Shown here piece after piece: positions 43,984 through 52,734 of a DNA stretch of 64,000 bases. A model generated the notes under the pieces. The model was given only the letters and a program-made list of their open reading frames with translations, was not told the origin of the DNA and made no database searches. Position numbers and translations under genes: made by a program. The stretch spans positions 62,001 to 126,000 of the forward strand of contig NZ_JAOCQF010000001.1 in NCBI RefSeq assembly GCF_025380365.1, read 5' to 3'. This stretch comes from Albidovulum sediminis (GTDB taxonomy: Bacteria > Pseudomonadota > Alphaproteobacteria > Rhodobacterales > Rhodobacteraceae). The stretch's first letter is position 1; every line of letters begins with the position of its first letter.

Positions 43984-44795
43984 CCCGCCGCCTTGCGCAG
44001 CATGTTGAGCGCGACCACGGCGAGGAAGGCCGCGAAGACCCGGCGCAGGGGGCCCGGGTCCATCGCGTGGGCGATCCTGACGCCCAGGGGGGTGGTCACC
44101 AGCGTCATCGCGATGACAAGGGCGAAGGCCGGCAGGTTGACCGATCCGAGGGTGAAGGGCGGCGCGCCCTCGACCGCCGTCAGCAGGAAGATCGCGACCG
44201 ATGGCACGGCGATCAGCACGCCGAATCCGGCGGCGGTGGCGACGGCGCGGTGAATCGGGGTGTTGTAAAGGCTCATCAGCGGCACGCCGAAGCTGCCCCC
44301 GCCGATGCCCATCAGCACCGACAGGAACCCGACAATCGGCGACAGCGCGGCGCGCGGCGCGCCGGTGGGCATGGCGGGGCCAAGCCGCCAGCCCGCGCGC
44401 CCGAAGCCCAGATAGGCGGCGACCACAAGCGCGAGGGTGCCGAAGATCGCCTGCAGCGCAGGCGTGCGCAGCGCCGCCACCACGAGGACGCCGCAGACCG
44501 CGCCCACCGCGATGCCGGGCCCCCAGCCCCTGAGGATCGCCCAGTCCACCGCGCCCTTGCGGTGGTGGGCATGGACCGAGCGCAGCGAGGTGACGATGAT
44601 AGTGGCGAGCGACGTGGCCACGCAGACCTGCATCAGGTCGGCGCCGCCGTAGCCGAGGACGGTGAAGGCGTAGAAGAAGGCCGGGACCAGCACGATCCCG
44701 CCGCCCACGCCCAGTAGCCCGGCGATGATGCCGGCGAAGGCCCCGATGGCCAGCAGCAGCGCCGCCATGGTCATGAGTTGGTCCGGTTCGGGCAT
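43977..44795 (-). CDS. TauE/SafE family anion exporter
   Basis: Integral membrane protein of 272 residues with about eight spans. The two family repeats are GIIAGLLGVGGGIVLVPAFF in the first half and VLMGIGGGSFGVPLMSLYNT in the second. The family exports sulfite, sulfoacetate or related organosulfonates. An excellent GGAGGAAACC precedes ATG 44795; the extension to 44981 is a shadow of dusA. No sulfonate catabolic gene is adjacent, so the substrate is open. Confidence 0.9.
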   Translation of the reverse strand: MPEPDQLMTMAALLLAIGAFAGIIAGLLGVGGGIVLVPAFFYAFTVLGYGGADLMQVCVATSLATIIVTSLRSVHAHHRKGAVDWAILRGWGPGIAVGAVCGVLVVAALRTPALQAIFGTLALVVAAYLGFGRAGWRLGPAMPTGAPRAALSPIVGFLSVLMGIGGGSFGVPLMSLYNTPIHRAVATAAGFGVLIAVPSVAIFLLTAVEGAPPFTLGSVNLPAFALVIAMTLVTTPLGVRIAHAMDPGPLRRVFAAFLAVVALNMLRKAAGW

Positions 44796-44850
44796 GGTTT
44801 CCTCCGCTGTCGCGGGTTTGGTAGCGGCTTCGGCGCCGCACCGGAAGGGG

Positions 44851-45846
44851 TCACGCCGCGAGGCGGCGTACCTCGGACAACGCCGCGTCGAGAATGTCGA
44901 GCCCGGCCTCGGCCCCGTGCCCGCGTTCGGACAGGACCCGGCGCCAGCCGCGCGCGCCCGGCCTGCCGTGGAACAGGCCAAGCATGTGCCGGGTGATCTG
45001 GTGCAGGCGCCCGCCGCGCGACAGATGGTCCGCGATATAGGGCTTCATCCGCTCCGCGACCTCGAACGGGTCGGGGCCGGGGGCGGCGTCGAAAATGACC
45101 TCGTCCGCCCGGCCGAGGATGTCCCAGGGTTCATGATAGGCGGCCCGCCCGACCATCGCGCCGTCCAGCTCGTCCGCAAGGAAGCCCCGCGCCTGATCGA
45201 GCGTCTGCACCCCGCCGTTGACCGAGATGTGGAGGTGCGGGAAGGCGCGCTTCATCTCGCGCACGAGGGAATAGTCGAGCGGCGGAACCTCGCGGTTTTC
45301 CTTCGGGCTCAATCCCTGGAGCCAGGCCTTGCGGGCATGGATCGCGAAGCGGGTGACACCTGCTTGGGAGACGGTTTCGAGGAAGGCGGGCAGCACATCC
45401 TCCGGCACCTGGTCATCGACGCCGATGCGGCATTTCACCGTCACCTCGACCGGCGCGACCGCAATCATCGCCGAGACGCAGCCGGCGACCAGCGCGGGCC
45501 GTTCCATCAGGACCGCGCCGAAGCAGCCCGACTGCACCCGGTCCGAGGGGCAGCCGACGTTCAGGTTGATCTCGTCATAACCGTAGCCGGCGGCGATCCG
45601 CGTGGCCGCCGCCAGTTCCGCGGGCTCCGACCCGCCCAGTTGCAGCGCCACCGGATGCTCCGCCGCGTCGAAACCCAGGAGCCGGTCGCGGTCGCCGTGG
45701 ATCACCGCGGGCGCCGTCACCATCTCGGTGTAAAGCAGCGCATGACGCGACATGAGGCGGTGGAAGAACCGGCAGTGCCGATCCGTCCAGTCCATCATGG
45801 GCGCCACGGACAACCGCGCCGCCCGGCGTATCGCGTCCCTGCTCAT
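44851..45846 (-). CDS. dusA: tRNA-dihydrouridine(20/20a) synthase DusA
   Basis: FMN-dependent tRNA reductase forming dihydrouridine in the D-loop, 331 residues. LSVAPMMDWTDRHCRFFHR at the N-terminus is the DusA signature. INLNVGCPSDRVQSGCFGAVLM carries the catalytic Cys, and VNGGVQTLDQ and MVGRAAYHEPW bind FMN. The C-terminal helical tRNA-binding domain is complete. GGAG precedes the start. Confidence 0.95.
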   Translation of the reverse strand: MSRDAIRRAARLSVAPMMDWTDRHCRFFHRLMSRHALLYTEMVTAPAVIHGDRDRLLGFDAAEHPVALQLGGSEPAELAAATRIAAGYGYDEINLNVGCPSDRVQSGCFGAVLMERPALVAGCVSAMIAVAPVEVTVKCRIGVDDQVPEDVLPAFLETVSQAGVTRFAIHARKAWLQGLSPKENREVPPLDYSLVREMKRAFPHLHISVNGGVQTLDQARGFLADELDGAMVGRAAYHEPWDILGRADEVIFDAAPGPDPFEVAERMKPYIADHLSRGGRLHQITRHMLGLFHGRPGARGWRRVLSERGHGAEAGLDILDAALSEVRRLAA

Positions 45847-45905
45847 GGGGGCTCCGTTCCGGTGGGCCCCCAACATAGGCGTTCGGTTTGCGCTCCGCCA
45901 GCCTT

Positions 45906-46838
45906 TCAGCCCGCGTCGCGCCGGAGTGCCTGCGCCATGCAGTGGATGCCGCCGCCGGTCTTGGAAATTTCGTCTGTCTCGACCGCCGCGACCTCGAATC
46001 CGCGCGCCTTCAGCTGCCCGATCAGCACGCGCGAGGAGGCCGGCGCGATGATCTTGTCGTGGCCAAGGCTCATGAAGTTGCAGCCAAGCGCCATGGTGTC
46101 GCGGAAGGGCACGTCGATGATCTCGTGCCCCTTGGCCTTCAGCCAGTCGACGATCCAGGGATCGGTGCAATCGAGGCACACGGCCGTCAGCTTCGGCGCG
46201 ACCGGCACCACCATCAGGTCGATATGGACGTAGTATTCGTCGATGAAGGCCAGTTTGACCTCCCAGCCTTCCTTCTCGAACCAGCCGGCGACCTGGCGCG
46301 CGCCTTCCTCCTGTGTGCGGGCGCCGCCGCAGCCGATCAGCACGCAACCCTCCTCGATCACGTTGAAGTCGCCGCCCTCGAAGGTGCCGGCCGTCACCAT
46401 GTCATAGATCGGGATGCCCATCGCCTCATAGGCGCGGATCGCGGCATAGTTCTCGCCCCGCCGCCACCAGTTCGCCATCGCGGTGATGACGGGGCCATAG
46501 GGCGTCATCACGCTCGAATCGCGGGTGTAGACCTGCATTGTCAGTTCCGGTTCGGCCGGCAGCATGTGCACCTTCACCCCGAAATGTTCGTAGGCCGCGA
46601 CCAGTTCGGCATGCTGCGCCTGCGCCACCTGGATGTTGCAGGGCGCCTCGCGCAGGTGCTTGCGCGACAGCGACGAGGTCGCGCGGTGCTTGAGATGGGC
46701 GGGAGAGCCCAGAAGCACGTCGGTCAGGGGATCGGTCTCGTTGCGGAAACCCCAGTGGGCCAGCGGCTTCGTGCCGCCGGCGGGATTGCGGCGCTGAAGC
46801 GAGAAGCCTTCGGCGTGGGGCAGTCGGTCAAGGGCCAT
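45906..46838 (-). CDS. amidinohydrolase/amidinotransferase-family enzyme (DDAH/ADI-like)
   Basis: Beta/alpha-propeller guanidino-modifying enzyme, 310 residues. Expected active-site segments are TRDSSVMTPYG, GTFEGGDFNVI (acidic pair), VHIDLMVVP (catalytic His) and the C-terminal GGGIHCM with nucleophile Cys300. The family includes arginine deiminases, dimethylarginine hydrolases and amidinotransferases; the motif set does not fix which. It is downstream of an M20 amidohydrolase on the same strand and next to a PotABCD-like importer, so a guanidino compound released by the amidohydrolase is a plausible substrate (inference). Confidence 0.82.
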   Translation of the reverse strand: MALDRLPHAEGFSLQRRNPAGGTKPLAHWGFRNETDPLTDVLLGSPAHLKHRATSSLSRKHLREAPCNIQVAQAQHAELVAAYEHFGVKVHMLPAEPELTMQVYTRDSSVMTPYGPVITAMANWWRRGENYAAIRAYEAMGIPIYDMVTAGTFEGGDFNVIEEGCVLIGCGGARTQEEGARQVAGWFEKEGWEVKLAFIDEYYVHIDLMVVPVAPKLTAVCLDCTDPWIVDWLKAKGHEIIDVPFRDTMALGCNFMSLGHDKIIAPASSRVLIGQLKARGFEVAAVETDEISKTGGGIHCMAQALRRDAG

Positions 46839-46854
46839 GGGTCACTCCTTCGGG

Positions 46855-48447
46855 TCAGGCGCCGGGCAGGGCGGAGGGGATCCACCAGTCCCGCCCGCGC
46901 GGGGTTTCGACATATTCGGGCCAGCGGAAATGGATCGGCGGGTCGTAGTCGCAAAGTGGCGGCAACCAGGAGCTGCCGCCGACCCCGCCGCCGGTGCGGT
47001 CGCGGAATTCGGTCATCGCGGCATCGCGTGCCCCTGCGTCTTCCAGAAGGCGCACAGCCGAGGCGGCAAGAACCTTGGCCGCCGTGGTCACCATCGGGTC
47101 GATGGTCGCCGGGATGCCGCCCAGCGCGTTCATCACCCAGTTCGGATAGGCATAGCCCGCCGGCGCCTTCAGCGCGGGACGGGCGATGTAGAACCGGGCG
47201 GTCGGCGCGTGCCAGCACATGTCGGTGTAGTCGTCCGAGGTCGAATGGCCTTGCGACGGCGGCAGGTCGCGGCGCAGGATCGCCTCGGCCGCGTCTGGGT
47301 CGATCAGCCGCTCCATCTCCTCGATGAAGGGCGCCTCCATGGGATGAAGCCCCAGCCCGGACTGGATCTCGCGCGCGACGGCGCGGGCCTCCTCGCCCCA
47401 GCGCGGCGCGCCGACGGCCTGCATCGCCTCCCAGACCAGCCGCGCCATGGCGTGATTGGCCAGGCCCGGGCGCGACTTGCAGACCCAGCGGCGTTCCCAG
47501 CGGCAGCCCGACATCATCGCTGCCGCCTCGGCGTTGCGGTCGAGGACGGCGGTGATCTGTTCGGCCATCGCCACGGTGGGCGTGCGCATCATATACTGGA
47601 TCTCGGCCAGGCCCGCGGGCAGGTTGTCGGCGGTCGCCTGCCCCGCGGTCAGGATCGCCTCCGATACCGACCAGCCGCCCTGATGCGGCAGCATCGCCTC
47701 GCGCAGCGCCTTCGAGGACTGGTACATGAGCATCAGCGCGTCGTTGGCGCCCGGCGCGCGCACCGCCGAATGCGACTGCGGGATCGGCGCGCCGTCTGCG
47801 CGGCCCCAGGCCTCGGGAGCGTCGCAGATAAAGCGGTAGACCATCGCATAGGCCGCGCCGCAGTGGGTGTCCCAGCGGACGGTATTGCACATAGGCAGCA
47901 TGTAGAACGGATGGAACGACAGCATCGCCGCCAACCCGTCGTAGTAGCCCTTCGCGGCATGGATGGGTTTTGACCCGCGCACCTTCTCGGCCGGTTCGCC
48001 GGTGAACCTCAGGCCGCCCCGGATCCCGTGCCTTTCCATCGCCGCCTTGGTGGCCAGAAGCCCGCCGAGCGCGCCGATGCCAAGGCCGGAGTGCGGGTCG
48101 GTGTGCCCGCCCGCCTGATAGCCCAGCCCCGCGCGCGGCTCGCGCCGGGTGCTGGCCGCCTGGCAGTTGCCGGGCACCGCATCGTATTCGCCATACATGC
48201 CGATGACGGGCCCGTCACCGTTCGACCATTCGGCGCAGAAGGCGGTGGGCATCCCGCCCGATCCTTCCTCGACCGCGAAGCCCTCGGCCCTCAACCGCGC
48301 GACGTACCATTCGGCCGATCGGTATTCGCGCCAGGCGGTTTCGCCGAAATCGAAGATCGTCGCGCACCAGTCCGAAAGCGCGCCCGCGCGGGCGTCGACG
48401 GCGGCAAGGGCATCCCTCTGGGCGGCGGTCAGGATCGGTGCGGGCAT
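46855..48447 (-). CDS. M20 family amidohydrolase (AbgB-like)
   Basis: Metal-dependent amidohydrolase, 530 residues, longer than AbgB. VIGMYGEYDAVPG, GGHTDPHSGLGIGALGG with the metal-type His, LRFTGEPAEKVRGSKP with the catalytic Glu, and QGHSTSDDYTDMCWHAPTA (anchors) follow the p-aminobenzoyl-glutamate hydrolase pattern. The dimerisation domain lies around residues 200-330. ATG 48447 follows AGAGG. It precedes the amidinohydrolase gene by 16 bp, and is divergent from the LysR gene. It likely splits an amide bond of an imported compound; the actual substrate is unknown. Confidence 0.85.
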   Translation of the reverse strand: MPAPILTAAQRDALAAVDARAGALSDWCATIFDFGETAWREYRSAEWYVARLRAEGFAVEEGSGGMPTAFCAEWSNGDGPVIGMYGEYDAVPGNCQAASTRREPRAGLGYQAGGHTDPHSGLGIGALGGLLATKAAMERHGIRGGLRFTGEPAEKVRGSKPIHAAKGYYDGLAAMLSFHPFYMLPMCNTVRWDTHCGAAYAMVYRFICDAPEAWGRADGAPIPQSHSAVRAPGANDALMLMYQSSKALREAMLPHQGGWSVSEAILTAGQATADNLPAGLAEIQYMMRTPTVAMAEQITAVLDRNAEAAAMMSGCRWERRWVCKSRPGLANHAMARLVWEAMQAVGAPRWGEEARAVAREIQSGLGLHPMEAPFIEEMERLIDPDAAEAILRRDLPPSQGHSTSDDYTDMCWHAPTARFYIARPALKAPAGYAYPNWVMNALGGIPATIDPMVTTAAKVLAASAVRLLEDAGARDAAMTEFRDRTGGGVGGSSWLPPLCDYDPPIHFRWPEYVETPRGRDWWIPSALPGA

Positions 48448-48557
48448 CGCGGACCTCTGGACGTCGGGGCGGGGCCGTCGCCGGACGTCGTGCCGACGCA
48501 AGGCGGTCGCCCCGTCCTTATCGCTACACGCCTTCGGGCCGCCGGCGGTAGTGAAAC

Positions 48558-48580
48558 CTTTTCCCGACTTCGGCAAATCC
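48558..48580. promoter_or_regulatory. candidate LysR operator, copy 1
   Basis: TTTCCCG-ACTT-CGGCAAA is an imperfect inverted repeat between the divergent M20 and LysR genes. The same core recurs, inverted and with a spacer one base shorter, at 49566-49585 before the ABC importer. Shared motif at both promoter regions suggests one regulator. Confidence 0.55.
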
Positions 48581-48649
48581 CATTCACCATTTCGCTGGAT
48601 TCGGGGGCAGGGCGGGCTAGACTTGCGCGGTCACAGCAAGCGGGGCCGG

Positions 48650-49528
48650 ATGGCGCGCATACCCTCCACGCAGGCGCTCAGGGCGCTTGAAAGCTTTGCC
48701 CGTCTCGGCACGGTCTGGCAGGCGGCAGACGAACTGAACGTCACGCGCAGTGCGGTCAGCCACCAGTTGCGCCTTCTGGAGCAGGACCTGGGCTTTCCGC
48801 TTTACACCCGCGTCGGCACCCGGATCGAGCTGACCGTGCGCGGGCGCGCCTATGCCAGCGACGTGCGCAAGGCGCTGTCGGTCATCGCCGGGTCGGCCTC
48901 GCGCAATGCCGGACGCGGGCTTTCGGGGCAATTGACGCTCTCCTGCACGCCGGGATTTGCCGCCGCATGGCTGTCCACCAAGATCGGACGTTTCCGCGCG
49001 ATCTGCCCCGATGTGCAGCTGTCGGTCATCACCCCGCGCCGGCTTGACGACGTGTCGAACCCCGACGCCGACCTTTTCATCGCCTTCGGCACCGGCAACT
49101 TCCCCGGCGGGCAGACGGAGCTTCTGAAGGAGGTGGAGTTCACCCCCCTCATCAGCCCGATCCTGCTGAACCGGCTGGGCGGGATGAAGGACTTCGCCGA
49201 TGTGCAGCGCGGCGATCTTCTCCACCTCGTCAACCGCTCCGACTGGGTCGACTGGCTCAGGCTTGCCGGGCTTGGCGAGGATATCGCCGCCGGCGGGCTG
49301 ACATTTTGCGACATGAACCTGGTCTACGCCGCGGCGATGAACGCGCAGGGCATCGCCATGGGCGACGGTTTCATCTGCCGCGAGGCGATGGAGGGCGGGC
49401 AGCTCGTGCGCCCCTTCGAACTGGCGGTGCGTTCGCCCAAGTCCTATTATCTTGTCATTCCAGAGGAAAAGGCCGCGATTCCGGCGGTGACCGAGTTCCG
49501 TGCCTGGATCCGGGAGGAACTGCCCTGA
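48650..49528 (+). CDS. LysR-family transcriptional regulator
   Basis: 292 residues. The N-terminal helix-turn-helix (ALESFARLGTVWQAADELNV, SAVSHQLRLLEQDLG) is followed by a type 2 periplasmic-binding-protein-like effector domain (LTLSCTPGFAAAWLSTKI onward). GcvA-like layout. It is located between the divergent M20/amidinohydrolase pair and the ABC importer, and is therefore the likely pathway regulator. ATG 48650 fits the family N-terminus; the upstream frame is a shadow. Confidence 0.92.
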   Translation: MARIPSTQALRALESFARLGTVWQAADELNVTRSAVSHQLRLLEQDLGFPLYTRVGTRIELTVRGRAYASDVRKALSVIAGSASRNAGRGLSGQLTLSCTPGFAAAWLSTKIGRFRAICPDVQLSVITPRRLDDVSNPDADLFIAFGTGNFPGGQTELLKEVEFTPLISPILLNRLGGMKDFADVQRGDLLHLVNRSDWVDWLRLAGLGEDIAAGGLTFCDMNLVYAAAMNAQGIAMGDGFICREAMEGGQLVRPFELAVRSPKSYYLVIPEEKAAIPAVTEFRAWIREELP

Positions 49529-49565
49529 GCCGCCGCGCCGCGAATGGCGGCAACGACAAAATTCC

Positions 49566-49585
49566 TTTGCCGAAGCGGGAAAAAC
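49566..49585. promoter_or_regulatory. candidate LysR operator, copy 2
   Basis: TTTGCCGAAGCGGGAAAAAC, the reverse complement of the motif at 48558-48580 apart from one spacer base and the flanks. It lies 55 bp upstream of the ABC ATPase start. Confidence 0.55.
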
Positions 49586-49639
49586 ATTTCGATTGCCGCC
49601 CTGCCGCGCCTGCCCATACCTTCCGCCAAGGAGGACCCC

Positions 49640-50710
49640 ATGCCCACCCCCCAGGCCGCCGAACTCACCGCCCGGTCGATCCGCAAGGAATTCGGTGAGT
49701 TCGTGGCGCTCGACGATGTGTCGCTGACCATCGGGCGGGGGGCGTTCGTCACCCTTCTGGGGCCGTCGGGATCGGGCAAGACCACGTTTCTCATGGTGCT
49801 GGCCGGCTTCCTGCCGCCCACGGCGGGCGAGGTGCATCAGGACGGCCGCGACATCACGGCACTTCCGCCCGAGGCGCGGGGCTTCGGCATGGTCTTTCAG
49901 GGCTATGCGCTGTTCCCGCACATGACTGTGGCCGAGAACATCGCCTTTCCCTTGAAGGTCAGCCGCCGGTCGGGTGCCGAGATCCGGCGCCGGGTCGCGG
50001 AGATGATCGAGATGGTGGGCCTTTCCGGGCATGGCCACAAGCGCCCGGCGGCGCTGTCGGGCGGGCAGCAGCAGCGCGTGGCGCTGGCGCGGGCGCTGGC
50101 TTGCGAACCCGCGGTCCTGCTTCTGGACGAACCCTTCTCCGCGCTCGACAAGAACCTGCGCGGCCAGATGCAGGACGAGGTGCGCCGCCTCCACCGGGAG
50201 ATCGGCACCACCTTCGTCTTCGTCACCCACGACCAGTCCGAGGCGCTGGCGCTGTCCAGCACGGTGGCCATCTTCGACCACGGGCGGCTTCAGCAGGCCG
50301 GCGGCCCGCAAGAGGTCTACGAGCGGCCGGCGAACCGCTTCGTCGCCGAATTCCTGGGCGATATCAACATTCTGCCGATTTCCGGGGCCGAAGCGCAGGG
50401 GGGCGTCGGCCACGGCCGCTTCGAAGGCCGCGCGATCCGGGCGTCATGCGGCGCGGCCGGTGCCACGGCGGCACTGGCGGTCCGGCCCGAACACATGCGG
50501 CTGGAACTGGGCGAGCCTGCCGGAGGAAATGCCATTCCCCTCTCCGTCACCGATCTGACCTACATGGGGGCCGAGACACGGCTTCACCTAGTCTCGGGCG
50601 GCGGAACGCCCGTGATCCTGTCCGTTCCGACCGCGGCGATGCCTGCCGCGGTCACCCCCGGTGCCGCCGTGTGGGCGGCCTGGGCCGAAGACCGCGGTTT
50701 CTTTCTCTAG
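49640..50710 (+). CDS. ABC transporter ATP-binding protein (PotA-like)
   Basis: ATPase of the spermidine/putrescine-type importer family, 356 residues. Walker A GPSGSGKTT, signature LSGGQQQR, Walker B VLLLDEPFSALDK and switch FVTHDQSEAL are intact. A C-terminal TOBE domain is present from about residue 270 (AVRPEHMRLELGE, LSVTDLTYMGAETRLHL). AAGGAGG precedes ATG 49640. First gene of a four-gene importer operon. Confidence 0.92.
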   Translation: MPTPQAAELTARSIRKEFGEFVALDDVSLTIGRGAFVTLLGPSGSGKTTFLMVLAGFLPPTAGEVHQDGRDITALPPEARGFGMVFQGYALFPHMTVAENIAFPLKVSRRSGAEIRRRVAEMIEMVGLSGHGHKRPAALSGGQQQRVALARALACEPAVLLLDEPFSALDKNLRGQMQDEVRRLHREIGTTFVFVTHDQSEALALSSTVAIFDHGRLQQAGGPQEVYERPANRFVAEFLGDINILPISGAEAQGGVGHGRFEGRAIRASCGAAGATAALAVRPEHMRLELGEPAGGNAIPLSVTDLTYMGAETRLHLVSGGGTPVILSVPTAAMPAAVTPGAAVWAAWAEDRGFFL

Positions 50711-50744
50711 CCAACACCAGCCACCTCGACACAGGGAGGAAAAG

Positions 50745-51857
50745 ATGAACGGCCACTTCCAGGAAGACTGCCTGCAAATCCTTGCCGAACGCGCCCGGCG
50801 CGGAGAGATCTCGCGCCGCCGCTTCACCCAGTTGGCCATCGGCCTGATGGGGGCGGCTGCGGTCGCCGCGCGCGGCACGCCGGTTCTGGCCCAGTCGGGC
50901 GAACTGGTCTTCGTCAACTGGGGCGGCGACGCGATGACCGCCTACGACCAGGCCTATGGCCAGCCCTTCCAGGCCGAAACCGGCGTCGTCGTGAAGCAGG
51001 ACGGATCGGGCCCGACCGAAGGTGCGATGCAGGCCCAGTTCGAAAGCGGCAAACCCACCTGGGACATCTGCGACGCCGACCCGTTCTCGGCCCAGGCGCT
51101 GGGGCGCAAGGGCATGTGCGAGCCGATCGACTACGCCATCGTCGACAAGGCCAAGATGCGCGAGGGGTTCGGCTGGGAATACGCCGCCTCCTCCTACTTC
51201 TTCAGCTATGTCATCGCCTACGATTCGACCAAGTTCGACACCGCCCCCACCGGCATGGCCGACTTCTTCGACGTGGAGAAATTCCCCGGCAAGCGCGCGA
51301 TGTACAAATGGGGCGCCGCCATGTGGGAGGCGCTTCTGCTGGGCGACGGGGTGGCGCGCGACGCGCTCTATCCGCTCGACCTCAAGCGCGCGCATGACAA
51401 GCTTGCGGCCTTCAAGGAACATGTTGTGGCCTTCTGGGGCGGCGGCGCGGAAAGCCAGTCGCTGCTTCTGAACGGCGATGCGTCGATGGCGCTGGTCTGG
51501 TCCACCCGTGCACGCCTGCTGGAGCAGGACTCGGGCGGCGACATCAAGTTCATCTGGGCCGACGGTCTTCTCTCGCCGGGCGCGATGGCGGTGATCAAGG
51601 GCAACCCGGGCGGCGCCGAGACCGCGATGAAGTTCATCGCCTCTGCCCAGGACCCGGCACGACAGGTGGTGATCTTCGACCTTCTGGGGCAGGGGCCTGC
51701 GAACCCCGCGGCAGACGCGCTGATCGCGCCGGACGCCGCGCGCTTCAACCCCGTCGATCCCGCGAACATGCCCCAGCAGGTCGCGCTCGACATGGCCTGG
51801 TACGAGGAAAACTACGGCCCCGCGCTGGACGAATTCCTCAAGATCGTCTCCGCCTGA
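50745..51857 (+). CDS. ABC transporter substrate-binding protein (PotD-like, Tat signal)
   Basis: Periplasmic binding protein of SBP_bac_8 type, 370 residues. The N-terminus has a Tat signal (ISRRRFTQLAIGLMGAAAV), so it is exported folded. LVFVNWGGDAMTAYDQAYGQ and the acidic pocket segments (WDICDADPFS, MYKWGAAMWEALL, STRARLL) resemble polyamine or amino-compound binders. GGGAGGAAAAG precedes the ATG. The ligand is not determined. A hairpin follows the stop. Confidence 0.9.
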   Translation: MNGHFQEDCLQILAERARRGEISRRRFTQLAIGLMGAAAVAARGTPVLAQSGELVFVNWGGDAMTAYDQAYGQPFQAETGVVVKQDGSGPTEGAMQAQFESGKPTWDICDADPFSAQALGRKGMCEPIDYAIVDKAKMREGFGWEYAASSYFFSYVIAYDSTKFDTAPTGMADFFDVEKFPGKRAMYKWGAAMWEALLLGDGVARDALYPLDLKRAHDKLAAFKEHVVAFWGGGAESQSLLLNGDASMALVWSTRARLLEQDSGGDIKFIWADGLLSPGAMAVIKGNPGGAETAMKFIASAQDPARQVVIFDLLGQGPANPAADALIAPDAARFNPVDPANMPQQVALDMAWYEENYGPALDEFLKIVSA

Positions 51858-51864
51858 TCCCCTT

Positions 51865-51893
51865 CGCCGCCGTCCCGCCCTGACGGGGCGGCG
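51865..51893 (+). promoter_or_regulatory. hairpin between binding protein and permease
   Basis: CCGTC and GACGG pair around CCGCCCT, extended beyond a two-base bulge by CGCCG and CGGCG. It begins a few bases after the binding-protein stop, and may stabilise that transcript or attenuate the permease genes (inferred). Confidence 0.5.
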
Positions 51894-51912
51894 GCCCGAT
51901 ACGGAGTGCCCG

Positions 51913-52734
51913 ATGCGCCAGATCACCCGCAGCCTCGTCCTGCTCGGGCCGCTGCTGATCCTGCTGGCGCTTGCCTATATCCTGCCCTTCCTCGGCATCC
52001 TGCGCTGGAGCGTGACACTGCCCGAGCCCGGCCTTGGCCAGTATCGCGCCGCGCTGAGCGATCCGCTGATCCTGTCGGTCTTCTGGCGCACCCTCCGTAT
52101 CTGCGCGGTCGTCACCGTGCTCAGCGTCTCTGCCGGCTACGCGGTCGCCCTCCTCTGGGTGTGGGGCGGGCCGGTCGCGCGGCTTCTGACCGAGTTGTGC
52201 ATCTTCATCCCGTTCTGGATCTCGGTCCTGACGCGCGCCTTCGGCTGGCTGTCGATCCTGTCGAACCGCGGGCTGGTGAACAGCTGGCTTGAAGGCGCGG
52301 GGCTGATCGCCGAGCCGCTGGCCCTCGTGCGCAACGAATTCGGCGTCATCGTCGGGATGACCCATTTCCTCATCCCCTTCGCGGTCTTTCCCATTGCCTC
52401 GGCCATGCGCAGCGTGGACGAACGCGTGCTGATGGCCGCGCGCGGGATGGGGGCGGGACGGGCGCGCATCTTCTGGCAGGTGTTCCTGCCGATGACGCTG
52501 CCCGGCGTCCTTGGCGCCGCCCTTCTCGTCTTCGTCTTCTCGATCGGCTTTTTCGTGACGCCCGCGATCCTCGGCGGCGGGCGCAGCGTCATGGTGGCCG
52601 AACTGATCTACCTGCGCATATTCCAGAGCCCCGACTGGGGACTGGCCGCCGCGGTCAGCGTGATCCTGATGATCGCGATCGCGGGCTTCCTCGCCCTGCT
52701 CCTGCGAAAGATGACGCCGGGGGATGCGCGATGA
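51913..52734 (+). CDS. ABC transporter permease (PotB-like)
   Basis: First membrane subunit, 273 residues with about six spans. The EAA loop is AARGMGAGRARIFWQVFLPMTLPG. SVTLPEPGLGQYRAAL and LCIFIPFWISVLTRAFGWL (periplasmic and membrane segments) match the PotB type. CGGAG precedes the start, and the stop overlaps the next permease by 4 bp. Confidence 0.92.
   Translation: MRQITRSLVLLGPLLILLALAYILPFLGILRWSVTLPEPGLGQYRAALSDPLILSVFWRTLRICAVVTVLSVSAGYAVALLWVWGGPVARLLTELCIFIPFWISVLTRAFGWLSILSNRGLVNSWLEGAGLIAEPLALVRNEFGVIVGMTHFLIPFAVFPIASAMRSVDERVLMAARGMGAGRARIFWQVFLPMTLPGVLGAALLVFVFSIGFFVTPAILGGGRSVMVAELIYLRIFQSPDWGLAAAVSVILMIAIAGFLALLLRKMTPGDAR

Noticed and set aside
43210-44841. 543-codon frame spanning the TauE and PhyH-like genes as a possible fusion
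   Set aside because: The N-terminal half is TauE in another frame with Arg-rich nonsense; the TauE frame itself ends normally at 43977.
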